Assembly: GCF_947179515.1 (NCBI RefSeq)
Contig: NC_067478.1
Span: 2,551,501-2,615,500 of the forward strand
Origin: Apodemus sylvaticus
Taxonomy: Eukaryota; Chordata; Mammalia; Rodentia; Muridae
Length of the DNA stretch: 64,000 bases
Direction: 5' to 3'
This document shows, one piece after another, positions 1 to 11,519 of this stretch; position 1 is the first letter of the stretch; the number at the start of each line of letters is the position of its first letter. The notes beneath the pieces were generated by a model. The model was given only the letters and a program-made list of their open reading frames with translations. It was not told where the DNA came from and searched no databases. The position numbers and the translations under genes were made by a program.

Positions 1-611
1 AGGCTCCCTCTCCCCTGCAGACTCTGACTTGTGTCAAGTTGACAGTAAAAGTCAAGTTGTGTATAAAGGCAATTGTTCCACCCTTACATTCCTACCCAGA
101 ACTTGGGTGGTACCCCACAGACTCCCCCAACCCCCAGTGTGGCTCACATCCAGGCTGGAGCTCCATGTACTCACCTGGCCAGGCCTGGGCCCTCCAGGTC
201 CACAGGTGGACAGTGGGCTGGTCTCTGCTCCTCCCAGAGCTCCCCATGTGAGCAGCTGGTCACCTGCATATCGCCTCTGGGAGTGAGAAACGCAAAGCCA
301 CTTTACAAAATGATCCTGCAATTACATAGGAAGTTGAATGTCTCTGTGCCCCATGACTCAGGTCTATCTGCCCCGAGGTTCTAATTGGTGAGTTAACCAA
401 GAGCATCAAAAAGCAATGAGCACAATACAAGAACAGTCTGAAACTGGAGATGGTGCAGATGCCCCTCGGTAGAAGAATGGACCTGCAAATTCTGGTTTAG
501 CAGCAACAGGCGACAGGCTGCTGGTGCAGGGGCAGAATGCTTAGGGAGAACGCTTTTTGTTTCTAAGTCTTTGAGGTCCTAAAAGATGAAAACCCAGCCT
601 CCGAGATAGAG
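1..611. other. intergenic, nothing recognised
   Basis: No SINE, LTR, simple repeat or credible exon is recognised here. The short open frames overlap one another on both strands and lack splice or coding signatures. Confidence 0.5.
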
Positions 612-805
612 GCCACACGATGGGGCCACTGGGTAAAGGCATGGCCACCAGGCCTGACAGCACAGGTTCAATCCCCAGACACAAATGGTGGAAGGGGAGA
701 ACCAGCTCTTTAACTGTTCCTGATCTCCAAGTGTGGGCCTTGGCTCACCTATGGTCCTACTCACAATAAGTAAATGTAATAAAACATTAAGGTTAAAAAA
801 AGAAG
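612..805 (+). repeat. B2/B3-type SINE
   Basis: A diverged tRNA-derived head (a one-line B-box relative, ggttcaatccccag, near 665) is followed by the typical B2/B3 body and an A-rich tail with aataaa (near 778) and aaaaaagaagaagaag. Orientation is plus, judged by the tail. The exact subfamily is uncertain. Confidence 0.6.
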
Positions 806-865
806 AAGAAGCCATATGGTGGTTGCTTCAGAGTGGCGGGACAGGTGGGAAGAGACCTTGAAACA

Positions 866-985
866 TTTTTGTGTGTGAGGGAGACAGTATTTTACTGTGT
901 AAATCAGATTAGCCTCAGACTTAAGATCCCCCTGCCTCAGATTCCTACCTGCTGGGAGATATAGGGGGAACCATCACATCTGGCT
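866..985 (-). repeat. B1-like SINE fragment
   Basis: An antisense, strongly diverged 7SL-derived SINE: a gggagacagtattttactgtg start and a ccccctgcctcag block followed by tacctgctgggag, matching antisense B1 order. Confidence 0.45.
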
Positions 986-1034
986 CCTGGAAGCTGGGCT
1001 ATACCTCAGCCTTGGGCCTCACCACTTCTTTCCG

Positions 1035-1200
1035 TTCTTCTCCCTCCTCCTCCTTCTTTTTCTTCCTCTCTTCTTCTTCTTCTTCTTCTTCTTCTTCTTC
1101 TTCTTCTTCTTCTTCTTCTTCTTCTTCTTCTTCTTCTTCTTCTTCTTCTTCTTCTTCTTCTTCTTCTTCTTCTTCTTCTTCGTCTTCTTCTTCTCTCCCT
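1035..1200. repeat. (TTC)n·(GAA)n microsatellite
   Basis: An essentially pure TTC run of roughly 37 units spans about 1071-1181 and is flanked by imperfect C/T-rich sequence. Poly-Ser and poly-Glu open frames across it are translation artefacts. The polypurine strand is the minus strand. Confidence 0.95.
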
Positions 1201-1212
1201 CCCTTGTCCCCT

Positions 1213-1440
1213 CCCTCCATGCTTTTTAATGACAGGGTCTCATGTGGCCCAGAATGGCTTCAAACTTTCTACATAGCTAAGCATGACCTTGAACCCCTGA
1301 TCCTCAACCTCACCTCTCAGATGCTGGTTGACGGATTTAAGCCTTCACATCTGATTTTACTCCCCACAAGGGATCAAACCCAGGTGTTCTTTGCGTGGTA
1401 GGCAAGCAGTCTCCCAACTGAGCCACATGCCCAGGCTCCA
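1213..1440 (-). repeat. ID-B1 composite SINE (B4-like)
   Basis: Antisense B1-like sequence (gacagggtctcatgtggccc near 1231) is followed by an antisense ID/tRNA-like head (gggatcaaacccaggtgttc at 1369, then aagcagtctcccaactgag). That order is expected of a minus-strand ID-B1 fusion. The TTC tract lies against one end. Confidence 0.6.
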
Positions 1441-1685
1441 TGTTGGCTTTTTGAGGCTTTCTGAGGAAGCCATTTAGATTCCTTGCTGATTCTACCCATG
1501 GCAAGCTCAGTGGAAGGATCTGGGGTGCCGGGAATCTACTAAAGCTACCCACAATGCTGAGGTATTCTGCAGTGGACTCTGGAGCTGTCACATCAGCCCT
1601 GCTGGCTTGTCAACAAATTCAAAATCTATCTCAGGCACCAATTGGGATTTTCCATTACCTACGGACACTTGGCAAGTACAGCCTG

Positions 1686-1890
1686 GGCTTCCTCCTCGTA
1701 CTGACTCGGTGCTTGCTTAGCACACATGGAGCACCTGGGTTTGATTCCCTGCATCGGATAAAACCAGGCAGAGTGCCAACCTGTAACAGTGCTCAGGAGG
1801 TCGACTTAGGAGGATCAAAAATTAAAGTCATGCTTGGCTACATGGAAAGTTAGAGGCCAGCCTAGGCTTGAGACACTGTCAAAATAATAA
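1686..1890 (+). repeat. ID-B1 composite SINE (B4-like)
   Basis: A plus-strand ID-like head (ggtgcttgcttagcacacat near 1709, B-box-like gggtttgattccctgcat near 1738) runs into a B1-like body (gctcaggaggtcgacttagg) and ends in A-rich sequence. The order matches the B4/ID-B1 family. Confidence 0.6.
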
Positions 1891-3527
1891 GTTACTCAAA
1901 AGCCAGGTCAAGCTTTGGCTCCTGGTCCTGTTCAGATTCCCTGCAGGGTTTCTCAGCTGTTGGAGCTGAGGAAGAACTCAGATACAGAAGGAAATGTCCC
2001 GAACGTGTCCCAGCATGTTCCCCAGCTGCCAATGGCAGGTTCTGTTACATCTCCAACACTTGTCCTTCCTGCTCCAGCTGGTTTCCATGGTCACTGGGGC
2101 ATTGCTTGTCGCTGCTGTCAGATTGCAAAGGACAGGGGAACCTGGGCCACTCACAGTTCCCTCCCCCATCATCTACCAGAAAATTGGCTTCCCAGAGGGG
2201 GGGCTGTTGTTGTGTCAGCTCCACCTGTGGGTGCCACGGTGTGGGTGTTGGAGAATCCCAGTCTGCCTTCCAAACGCTGGTGATGAGCCCTGAGATGTGG
2301 GGAAGACTGACGCTTGCTCTGCTTCAGCCATCTCACATCTGAGAGACTTCGCTGCAATGTCCCCGTGTCCCCCTAAGGGAGCAGCTACTTACTTGATGTG
2401 TGCAGACATGGGCAGGGGACTGAAGAGACCCAAGCATGCCTTAACCTCCAAGGTACCCTGCCCGGAGCCTGTGAAGCAAGGGAGGTGGAGTGTAATTCTG
2501 ACAAGTGCTTTTCCTCAGCCACCAGGCTAAATATGCACCCATTTGTGTAAACCACGGGTCTCAGTCACGAAGGAACGTGAAGGACTTGAAGAAGAGAAGC
2601 GTCCCACACTTGGCAAACTTGTGATGAATTTGCACTTCCTGATTCAAAGTCTCTGACATTTTTGGAAAATCCAAATTTAATCAAGGCGTTTTAAAAGATC
2701 TAAACTGAATCAGAGAGACTCAAGGGCCATTAGCATAAATCTCAACTAGATGGAATATATTTTCCTGGGAGGATCGGCTTTCTCTGGAGGCAAAGGAAGA
2801 CTCACGTTCACAGGGCAGGGGAAGGGGCCAGTTTAAAGTCACATGATTCAGACAGGAAAGGACGGTGACACTCTGGATGCCATGTTCACCCTACCGTGGA
2901 GCTAACGGTCTGGGGAATGGAGTGGAGTTCGAGGCTTGGTGAGAGAGCCTTGGGGACCGTGAGCACAAAGCCAAGTGAGCAGCATAGGAAAGCGGGCTGC
3001 TTTTCTCAGAGACCGGGGGCTGCCTGAGCCCTGCCATGTTTGTCCGCTTGGCTGCAGTTCTCCTCTGACTTGGCTGGTGCTCACCATTCTCCCAGAGCTG
3101 AGCATGCTCAGACCTGGCCTCCGGTGTGTACTGGTCCAGACTGTGAAAGACACATACCTCCATATTGGACATTCACTGTTGTTAGGTTTGGGGAGGAGAG
3201 GAGGAGTGGGTGGAGAGAGGAGCTCCTGGTTCAGTGCTTCATCAGCGCCCTGCACTTCAGCCAGTGTCACGGGGCTTAAAGCGGAAGCTTCAAGGCTTCG
3301 GGCCTGCCAGACAAAGGCATTTGATGTCTGCTCATCAAAAAATGATGTGTCTGTATGCATGTGTGTCTCTGGTGTGCATTTTGCGTGTACACTGTGATGC
3401 ACATGTGTCATGGTAGGCATGTGGGGTCTGAACAGAGCCTCAGATTTTGGTCTTTGTGTTTCCGGACAGAGACACGGTGAATGCTGCTCTGACTGCCAGG
3501 CAAGCTGGGCTGACAGCACCAGGGCGC
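1891..3527. other. intergenic, nothing recognised
   Basis: Open frames up to 205 codons occur on the minus strand (2902-3519), but several overlapping frames are equally open, composition is unremarkable and I recognise no protein family. I see no supported gene. Confidence 0.45.
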
Positions 3528-3604
3528 TCTTCTGTCTCTGCCTCCAGTCTTACTGTAAAAATGCTGGGATTACAGAGGTGTGTTACCATGTCTGGCTTTT
3601 AGTG
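3528..3604 (-). repeat. B1 SINE fragment
   Basis: The antisense B1 5' portion is recognisable: tctgcctccagt, then aatgctgggattacagaggt and gtgttaccatgtctggct. Confidence 0.6.
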
Positions 3605-4260
3605 GGTTCTAGGAATCTGAATTCAGCCCTTCATGCTTTCTCAGCAACCCTGTTTTCCACTGATCCGTCTCCTCAACCCTCTAGGAATCTACTCTTAAAG
3701 ATCACCAAGGGAGGTGGGTGTCCTGCAAAGGAGAGAAGCGGACTTTTAGTGATCATGTGACCCATGCTGCGTGACTGATCACCTGACCTGTGCTGCGTGA
3801 CTGCAGTCAGGCTGCCTGCAGTCCCCAGGAGGCAGGGGTGGGTGGTGGTGGCAAGGACTTGGCAGTTGATGAGAACTGGAAGGGTCCCAGGAACCGGGCG
3901 ATCATCAGCTCTCCACGGCAGCCTCTGACACTGTTCTAAGAGATACAGCTTCCCATGTCTGCAAAGACCCCGCCGTGGGCTTAGACTTGGGGCTTCCCCA
4001 CAACCCCACACAGCGTGGGCCGGGCTGTTCGGACCTTGACCTCCCTCACTGACTTCTGGCTTTGTAGTCCTTTAACTTAGTATCAGTGATGGCTTCTGTG
4101 TTTAAGGAGAGTCCCTAGGAAGCTGGAGACTGGCAGATAGGGCCAAGATGTATTTGGGATCAAGATTTCTGGCTGGAACTGAGAGTTCTTCCCTGTTGTT
4201 GTTGTTCTTGTTGGTGGTGTTTTTTTTCTATTACCCACACCTGGTGTCAGCCTAGGCTGG

Positions 4261-4262
<2 letters not shown>
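3605..4262. other. intergenic, nothing recognised
   Basis: Mostly unique-looking sequence with a short (TTG)n patch near 4195. There is an imperfect local duplication at 3758-3802 (tgacccatgctgcgtgactg and tgacctgtgctgcgtgactg). No gene is supported. Confidence 0.45.

Positions 4263-4298
<36 letters not shown>
4263..4298. repeat. (CT)n microsatellite
   Basis: An uninterrupted CT dinucleotide run of about 17 units, followed by pyrimidine-rich sequence to about 4325. Confidence 0.9.
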
Positions 4299-4300
<2 letters not shown>

Positions 4301-4350
4301 CCCTCTATCTCCCTCCCTCCACCCCCATACCATGTATGTATACGCGTGTG

Positions 4351-4540
4351 TGTATTTGGCAGTGCTGGGGATTGAACCCAGGACCTTTAAATGATAGGCT
4401 ACTGCTCTATCACTGAGCTATAGCCCCAGGCATATTTTATTTTATTTTACTTTTGAGACAGAGTCACGTTACATTTACCCAGACTGGCCTTGGACTCTCT
4501 GTCCTCTTGTGCCAGGCGTATGGGATTGCAGGTCTGTCCA
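4351..4540 (-). repeat. ID-like head plus B1 fragment, antisense
   Basis: The antisense ID/tRNA-like block (gtgctggggattgaacccag, ctatcactgagctatagcc) is followed by an A/T-rich spacer and an antisense B1 body beginning tttgagacagagtcacgtta. Probably one composite SINE. Confidence 0.6.
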
Positions 4541-4725
4541 GTAGTCTGGCTAGTGTCCCATAAATCCTCACAGATGGGTCTTGTGGGCTTGTCTAATATG
4601 CCCAGGGCCTATAGGGAGGAAAAGTAAGTAGGCTTTAAAGGGAAGGTTTAATTAACTCAGTCCCTAGGGAAGGGCTATTTCCAAAGAGTCCTCTGCTTTG
4701 CAAGGAGTTTATGACTTTTTATCCC

Positions 4726-4966
4726 TATATGTGCACATGCACACATACACATACATGCATGTACACACATACATACCCGCATAAAACATAAACATGTGTG
4801 CTTGCACACACATGCATATACACATGCACAAACATAAATACATGTGTTTGCATACATATGTTCCCAAACACATAGGCTGGTACACACATGCATACAAACA
4901 CATGTGAAAACACACATGCATTCGAGTGTGCACACATACATACATGCACACACTCAGGTATTTGAT
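4726..4966. repeat. degenerate CA/TG-rich tract
   Basis: Imperfect CACATACA/ATGCAC repeats. Cys/Val/Met-rich frames on the minus strand are low-complexity artefacts. Confidence 0.9.
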
Positions 4967-5314
4967 GTTCCTACACCCAGGATCTTCAGCATGTCTCCAG
5001 TTGTGTTCTCAACTGTACTGAGATCTGGCTGGGCAGGGTTTCAGTGTGGCATTTCATGATAAATTTATCAAAGCCACATAAGCCATTTCTTTATAAATAA
5101 CCCTGGCGCTTGGTATCGTTCACTCTTTGCTAATGACCTGTTGGGTGCAGTTAGCGTCTGCCGTAAGTGGACTCCTTCCATACCACTGAGCCTAGGCCCT
5201 GGCCGTTAGTTCTTACTCTTATTCCCTCTGAGTCCTCATTGGTCTTGAAGTGCGAAGGCTTTTCCCATTGTGAAACCCTCACATCTGGGTTGTGTGGTGC
5301 TGGCACTCACACAA

Positions 5315-5379
5315 AGTAGTAGTAGTAGTAGTAGAAGAAGAAGAGAGAGAGAGACAGAGAGAGAAAGAGAGAGAGAGAC

Positions 5380-5434
<55 letters not shown>
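5315..5434. repeat. (GTA)n-(GAA)n-(GA)n compound microsatellite
   Basis: About six GTA units and four GAA units lead into a GAGAGA run of about 90 bases broken by GACAGA variants. Confidence 0.95.
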
Positions 5435-5439
<5 letters not shown>

Positions 5440-6054
5440 GAGGAGAGGAAGCCAGGACTCAATTCAATTTCTTCCTTTCCCCCTCTTACTTCTAAGGGGC
5501 CCTGTCCCATGGCCTGGGGGCCCCCACCCCACCTCAGTTAATCCTCTCTGGACACCTGAAGGTGTTCCTCACTAATACCGTGGGTGCTTTTTAATCTGTT
5601 TACATTGACAGTGAAGACTGACTTCACTCTTGTAATCCAGTATTTTCATAACGGCTAGTGCCAGCTTGACAGACCCTGGGTCTCCTAGGAGACCAGCTTC
5701 TGGGCTTGCCTGTGAGGGGTTGTCTTGGTTTGGTTAACTGAGGTGGGAAGACCCACCATAAAAGTGAACAGTTCTAGTCTCTGGTCTGGGTCCTGCACTG
5801 CGAAAAGAGGAAAGGGAGCTAAGGGTCTGCAGCCTTGGGTCTCTGCTCTCAAGTGTGGGCGCCTCCAAATGAGAGCCAAACAATCCTCTCTTCCTTACCT
5901 CGGGCATTCCTATCTCAGCAGTAGAAAAAGCACTGAATACAGTCATCTAAGCCCAGCATGGTGGGCTTAACCCAGAGAATTAATGTCATATATCAAGGAC
6001 ACGTGGAAGATATGCTTGAAGAGCTGCAGCCAGATATCCTTGAAGAAACGGCCA
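5435..6054. other. intergenic, nothing recognised
   Basis: No recognised gene or repeat. Overlapping short frames on both strands near 5685-5970 show no family resemblance. Confidence 0.4.
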
Positions 6055-6896
6055 GGAGAAGTGGGAACTTAAAAACTCTTTGGAAAGTCGGTTGTGCTGG
6101 ATGGTGTTTTGCTGGGCAAACACATGAGGAATGTTTAGCTGAAGCAGACACAGGTGAAAGGATGTTTTTAAGCAAGCACATGAAAGGTCACATAATGAAG
6201 GATTCTCTGCTAACAACACGCATGCACCGGTCCGCCTTACACTACTGAGTAGTTGAGCTCCATCTGTCAGAACTCCACAGAGAGAAACACACCACAGACT
6301 CCTGGTGGTGTAGTGGCAGCTTCTCACTGCTTTCTTGGACTTGGACTGATGGGCAGAGCGATGTCAGCTGCTACAGATTCACGAGCTGAGGGGAGACACG
6401 TGGTGAGACAAGACACTTGGAGGACATGTGATGTCTGGGGGGTATAAATAGGACTTGGTGGCCTGGGAGAGGGGCTTGCCTACAGAGATAGCCTTTGCTA
6501 CACTTCTTGGTCTCCAGTCTTCGCTGATCTTCACTTTGTTGAGAGAGGAACAGCCAAGAACTTTACCTGGCACCCTGATGGTCCTGGTTCCTCCTGTTGA
6601 CTCCTGCAGATTTGGCTGAGGTCTGGATGTTCCTGTCAGGTTGTGCCGCCACTGTCCTGCTGGTGTATCCATGAAGTGTTTGCGAGGGGATCGAGCTGCC
6701 GCTGCGGACCTGTGAGCTGAACTGCTGATTTCCTGACGGCACAGATGGGATTTGCTTCAAAGAACCATTTCTAAACAGGCCCACCTCCCCGTATACTCCT
6801 TTCTTTCCCACTACCTCTGGTGGTGAGGGGCTAGAAGGGAGGTTATCACATTTAAGAACCATCATTAAAAATGAGGATTGAAAATTTAAAGTTACA
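6055..6896 (+). repeat. interspersed repeat, copy A of a local pair
   Basis: This segment aligns by eye along nearly its whole length with 14229-15028. Shared blocks include ctttggaaagtcggttg, gaagcagacacagg, atgaaggattct, aacacaccagactcctggtggtg in broken form, tctaaacaggcccac and taagaaccatcattaaaaat. It carries a TATA-like box (ggtataaatagg near 6440) upstream of a block also conserved in copy B, so it may be an LTR or promoter-bearing 5' end of a rodent retroelement. I could not assign a family name. Orientation is given relative to the TATA-like box. Confidence 0.6.
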
Positions 6897-7539
6897 GGGA
6901 GGCTGTTCCCAGCGAACCAACACATGGCTATCTTCCCACCTACGCACTAATGAAGGCTCTGGACCCTCAGAAGACCTGGTTCCCCTCATTTCTGGGCTTT
7001 GCTTATTTTGTGTCACACACAGATTTGTCCCAAGATGGCAAGTCCCACTTTCTAATCCCACAGCTGTGGCATTCCAGGCTGGAGCAAAAGGTTATACAGC
7101 TCTCACTGAATTTTCCTTGAGTTTTATTGGTCCCAGGTAGATCATGTGTCTGTCCCTGAACCGGCGCCATGGCTAGGAATGCAAGGCACCGATTAGCTCT
7201 CCTGGAGGTCATGTGCTCCGACCTCGAGTGAGAGGCTGAAGTGCAGAGTGTGTCGTGCAGGGAAGAGCGAGGGGCGAGGGAAGCCAGGCCACCAGGATTC
7301 CACCTCAGGCCCGTCACGGAAAGGATTGGAGCTGAGACTGTGGACATTGTCATGTTCGTGTCCTCTCCGGGGGAAGATTCATGGCTTTGGTTCGTCACCA
7401 GAACCTGGCCCGTGGAAACGACTGTTCTAAGAAAATGCCAGGGAATTGCTCCTCTCAAACCGATATATATTGTCATTTTTAGTGTTTTCCACATAAAAAT
7501 TAGAATTTGCTGTTTAACCATCCCCACCTCTCAGAGTGG
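6897..7539. other. intergenic, nothing recognised
   Basis: No recognised repeat. The 174-codon minus frame (7003-7527) is unsupported by any familiar motif and overlaps competing plus frames. Confidence 0.4.
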
Positions 7540-7625
7540 GGTCAGAGTACAGGGTCTCTAGCCTAGGCTGGTCTCGAACTTACTGTGTAAGCTGAGTGTG
7601 GCTTTGAACACCCGATCTTCCTGTC
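7540..7625 (-). repeat. B1 SINE fragment
   Basis: Antisense B1 middle portion: gtctctagcctaggctggtc, tcgaacttactgtgtaagct, then gatcttcctgtctctacctg. Confidence 0.65.
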
Positions 7626-8290
7626 TCTACCTGTTGCTGAACTGTTTGTTGGACACGGACGAGCGCACTTGGTGTGCTGATTGTCTTGCTGATTGTCACC
7701 AGTCTCCAGAATTACCCAAAGTATGGTAATTACACACAGTTCTTCCTGTGCTCCATGGTGCCTTGATTTGACCACAAAGTGCTGGCCTGTGCCTATCTGG
7801 AGAGCCAGCTCCTGACTCAGCAGCCTCCGTCTGTCTACAACTGTTTGTCTCAGGCAAGAAAAGGCCCTTTGGGAGCTGCTCCTCACAGTGGCTCTGAGGT
7901 GTCTCACAAGCTGATATTTTCCTGCTAATCCCCAGCCGGGGCTCAGTGCGGGCACTGTTGCCACCATGTGATGTCAATCTGGCTGATACACTGAACGGTG
8001 AGCAAACATGAGCCGGCAGCAGAATCCCCGACTTCCTGCGCATCTATAATCAGAGACACACTGAAACACACGAAGGCCTACGCCCTTGCCCTTTGCATGT
8101 TCTGGGAGATGAGGTCATCGCTGGTTGACTATGGTGAACAGGCGCCCCTCATTTCCCCCTCAGCCTGCACTATGGATTTTAATTGGGTCCAAACCCTGCC
8201 TGACATTTTGCTCATTTTCCTGATCTATAGGATTCAAGACTGGTCCAGAGCTGCTTAGACTTTTGTGTGAACACAAACCACTCTGACCAC
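7626..8290. other. intergenic, nothing recognised
   Basis: No gene or repeat recognised. Open frames are short and overlap. Confidence 0.4.
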
Positions 8291-8291
8291 T

Positions 8292-8325
<34 letters not shown>

Positions 8326-8452
8326 TGTCTGTGTATATGTCTGTGTGTCTGTGTATGTCTGTGAGAGTCTGTGTGTCTTTGTGTCTGTGTATGTCTGTTT
8401 GTGTCTGTGTGTGACTCTCCGTGTATGTCTGTGTGTATATCTGTTTGTGGGG
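8291..8452. repeat. (GT)n and degenerate GTCTGT tract
   Basis: A pure GT run of about 15 units at 8296-8324 is followed by about 125 bases of GTCTGTGTAT-type degenerate repeats. Confidence 0.95.
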
Positions 8453-8978
8453 TTGAAACTACAGGTGTGTTCTGGCTTTCTCAAACTCTGACCCCCAGGT
8501 TTGTAAGGCAAGTGCTTCACTGACTGTCCCCCATGTCTTCAATGTAATATCTACCTGCCTACCTACCTACCTATCAATCATCTATCTCTTGGCCTTGGGA
8601 CCCTTTGTGTTTCTCTCCTGTGGATCGTCACGGCAGGAGGTAGTGAATTCATGCTGTTGGCCAAATAACTGAATTTACATTTCAGTTGTTGGAAGATGAT
8701 TGTATTAGAACAGAGGCCTAAGGTAAGGGCAAACATTCCTCACTTAGAGTCAGTTCATTCATTCATTCATTCTTCATTCATTCATCCTTTAATCACTGCT
8801 GCAGGGACTTGGAGTAAATGAAAATCCTTCTCCTGCTCCTCCGACTGCCTGCCAGCTGCAAGGGTTGGAGAGGTGGAGCTGCACCCCAAGTGTACCTCAT
8901 ATGGATCGGTGACTCCTTTTCAGGGGCACCACAATCAGGCCATGTCCTGTCTTCCCACAACCCGATGCCTCAATGTCT
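8453..8978. other. intergenic with short tetranucleotide patches
   Basis: Contains a CTAC patch at about 8550-8573 and an ATTC run at about 8755-8785. The remainder is unrecognised. A frame starting at 8818 continues into the minisatellite and is not regarded as a gene. Confidence 0.5.
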
Positions 8979-9585
8979 TCAGTGTACCTCGGAGGGCTCT
9001 CTGGGGGAGGTGGCCTTCAGTGTACCTCTGAGGGCTCTCTGGGGGAGGTGGCCTTCGGTACACCTCGGAGGGCTCTCTGGGGGAGGTGGCCTTCGGTGCA
9101 CCTCGGAGGGCTCTCTGGGGGGGTGGCCTTCAGTGCACCTCGGAGGGCTCTCTGGGGGAGGTGGCCTTCAGTGCACCTCGGAGGGCTCTCTGGGGGAGGT
9201 GGCCTTCAGTGCACCTCGGAGGGTTCTCTGGGGGGGTGGCCTTCAGTGCACCTCGGAGGGCTCTCTGGGGGAGGTGGCCTTCGGTGCACCTCGGAGGGCT
9301 CTCTGGGGGAGGTGGCCTTCGGTGCACCTCGGAGGGTTCTCTGGGGGGGGTGGCCTTCAGTGCACCTCGGAGGGCTCTCTGGGGGAGGTGGCCTTCAGTG
9401 CACCTCGGAGGGCTCTCTGGGGGAGGTGGCCTTCAGTGCACCTCGGAGGGTTCTCTGGGGGAGGTGGCCTTCAGTGCACCTCGGAGGGTTCTCTGGGGGA
9501 GGTGGCCTTCAGTGCACCTCGGAGGGCTCTCTGGGGGAGGTGGCCTTCAGTGCACCTCGGAGGGCTCTCTGGGGGAGGTGGCCTT
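8979..9585. repeat. 38-bp minisatellite, about 16 copies
   Basis: The unit reads gtgcacctcggagggctctc followed by tgggggaggtggccttca, 38 bases. Units vary at cagtg/cggtg, ggct/ggtt and in the length of the G run, giving some 37- or 39-base units. The two first units carry gtgtacc instead of gtgcacc. Because 38 is not a multiple of three, one frame cycles through all three phases of the unit. This explains overlapping 212- and 268-codon open frames without invoking a gene. Confidence 0.95.
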
Positions 9586-9999
9586 GTGCCTTTTGCTCAT
9601 CCCTTTTGTGATGTCAGCTCCTAAGACTTTGGGGACCAGAACGGCATCTCTGCCTCCCACCATGCCAAGTCGTGACAGGCCCTCTGCCTGTTCCCTGTGT
9701 GGTATTTCTCTTGGCACAGCCTGAGGTCTTTCTCCTTATTGGCACTGCATTGTGGGTAGCCGAGAGAAGCTTTGTTCCCACATAGGTAGCAAGAAGAGTG
9801 TTCATAAAAGATAATACCCCCACCTCCCTCTGCCTTCAGTGGCCTTTCTTTGGGCTGTGAACGCATTTCCCTTCAGACCAATCCTTAGTGAGAGCTCAGA
9901 CATGGGGCGGCCTTCTGATGTCAGCTTGTTATTTTAAACTTGGCATGTAACATCACAGCCAAGAATGTTCTGGTTTGGGCCTGTCACAGTCTTGCCTAT
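9586..9999. other. intergenic, nothing recognised
   Basis: Unique-looking flank between the 38-bp minisatellite and the ORR1 element. No gene supported. Confidence 0.45.
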
Positions 10000-10370
10000 T
10001 GTCTTAGTCAGGATTTCTATTCCTGCACAAACATCATGACCAAGAAGCAAGTTGGGGAGGAAAGGGTTTATTCAGCTTACACTTCCACATCACTGTTCAT
10101 CACCGAAGGAAGTCAGGACTGCAACTCAAGCACGTCAGGAAGCAGGAGCTGATGCAGAGGCCATGGAGGGATGTTTCTTATTGGTTTGCTTGGCTTGCTT
10201 TCTTATAGAACCCAAGACTACCAGCCCAGGGATGGTACCACCCACAATGGACCCTCCCTCCTTGATCAACAACTGAGAAAATGTCCCACAGCTGGATCTC
10301 ATGGAGGCCTTTCCTCAAGGGAAGCTCATTTCTTTGTGATAACTCCAGTTTGTGTCAAATTGACCCCTTG
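10000..10370 (-). mobile_element. ORR1-type MaLR LTR (sense 3' LTR)
   Basis: The LTR starts on the plus strand as tgtcttagtcaggatttcta, the complement of the ORR1 3' end. It contains the complement of the ORR1 polyadenylation region (gaaagggtttattcagctta, an AATAAA relative). It matches the second copy at 11520-11916 almost block by block. Its far end is degraded around gtgtcaaattgacc, so the boundary is approximate. Confidence 0.8.
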
Positions 10371-11519
10371 TCAACTGACACACAAACACATCACTATTAA
10401 GCCTCAACCCTTTCTTTCTTATTCATCCCCAAGATCTAAATAACATTAAAAGTCCCACAGTCTTTTACATATCAAAAGTTCGATCCCTTAAAAATGTCCA
10501 ATATCTTTAAAAATTCAAAGTCTCTTAAAAATTCAAAGTCTCTTAATTGTGGGCTCCACTAAAATGCCTTCTTCAAGAGGGAAAAATATCGGGGCACAGT
10601 TACAATCAAGAGAAAATCAAACTCCAACCTTCCAATGTCTGGGATCTACTCAGGATCTTGGACTCCTCCAAGGGCTTGGGTCACTTCTCCAGCTCTGCCC
10701 TTTGTAGCACACAGCTTGTCTTCTAGGCTCCAGGTGCCTGTACTCCACTGCTGCTGCTGTTCTTGGTGGTCATCTCATGGCACTGGCATCTCCAAAACAC
10801 TGCAGTCTTCTGCTGTTATTGGCTACACCAATAACCTCTCATAGGCTCTCTTCATGCTGCCAAGCCTCAGCTCCTTTGCATGACCCCCTTCAGTCCTGGG
10901 CCATCAATTGCAAGTGAGACTGCACCTTCACCAATGGCCTTCCACGACTTCTTACAGTGCTGACCCTCAGCTCTTCTTCATGACCCCTTCATGCCTTCAA
11001 AATCAGTACCAGCTGGGTGACTCTTACACATTACCAAGTCCAGCTGCAGAATAAGGTACAACCTTGACTATCTCTGGAACACAGCCTCCATGCTCTCAGA
11101 AAACACTTCCGCAAAAGATTTTACCTCAATGATGCTGGTCTCTTCTTAATCACTGCCAATTTCTTAGCTCCAGCTAACCAGCATCAATAGTCTCAGATGC
11201 AAAGTTTTCCCTTTAGTAGTTCTGGTATCTTGTTAATCACAGCTGATTCTTCAGCCTCAGCTAACCAAAACCACAGAATCTTCACAATCAAAATAGCAAC
11301 AGCCCTGATAAGAGTCTTTAATCATCCCTCTGAAATTTCACAAGCCAGGCCTCCATCTTCTGCACTGTTCTCAACATTGTCTTCCAAGCTCCTATACAGC
11401 ATCCCACAGAGCTCTTAACACTGAATAGATATTCTAGTCCAAAGTTTCAAAGTTCTTCCACAGTCTTCCTAAAACATGGCCAGGTTGTCACAGGAATAAC
11501 CCACTTGCTGGTACCAATT
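10371..11519 (-). mobile_element. MaLR (ORR1) internal region, non-coding
   Basis: About 1.15 kb lies between the two LTRs. No frame resembles gag or pol. MaLR elements are known to be non-autonomous and to lack retroviral genes. Near 10495-10545 there are two tandem copies of a short unit, tctttaaaaattcaaag. The part adjoining the right LTR (ggtaccaatt) is where a primer-binding site would sit on the minus strand, though I cannot match it to a tRNA. Confidence 0.65.

Noticed and set aside
2902..3519. 205-codon minus-strand frame
   Set aside because: Several overlapping open frames on both strands, no recognised domain and no splice context. Likely GC-content effect.
8818..9624. 268-codon open frame over the 38-bp minisatellite
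   Set aside because: The frame is open only because the repeat unit lacks stops in all three phases. There is no family resemblance, and 212-codon frames are equally open in the other phases.
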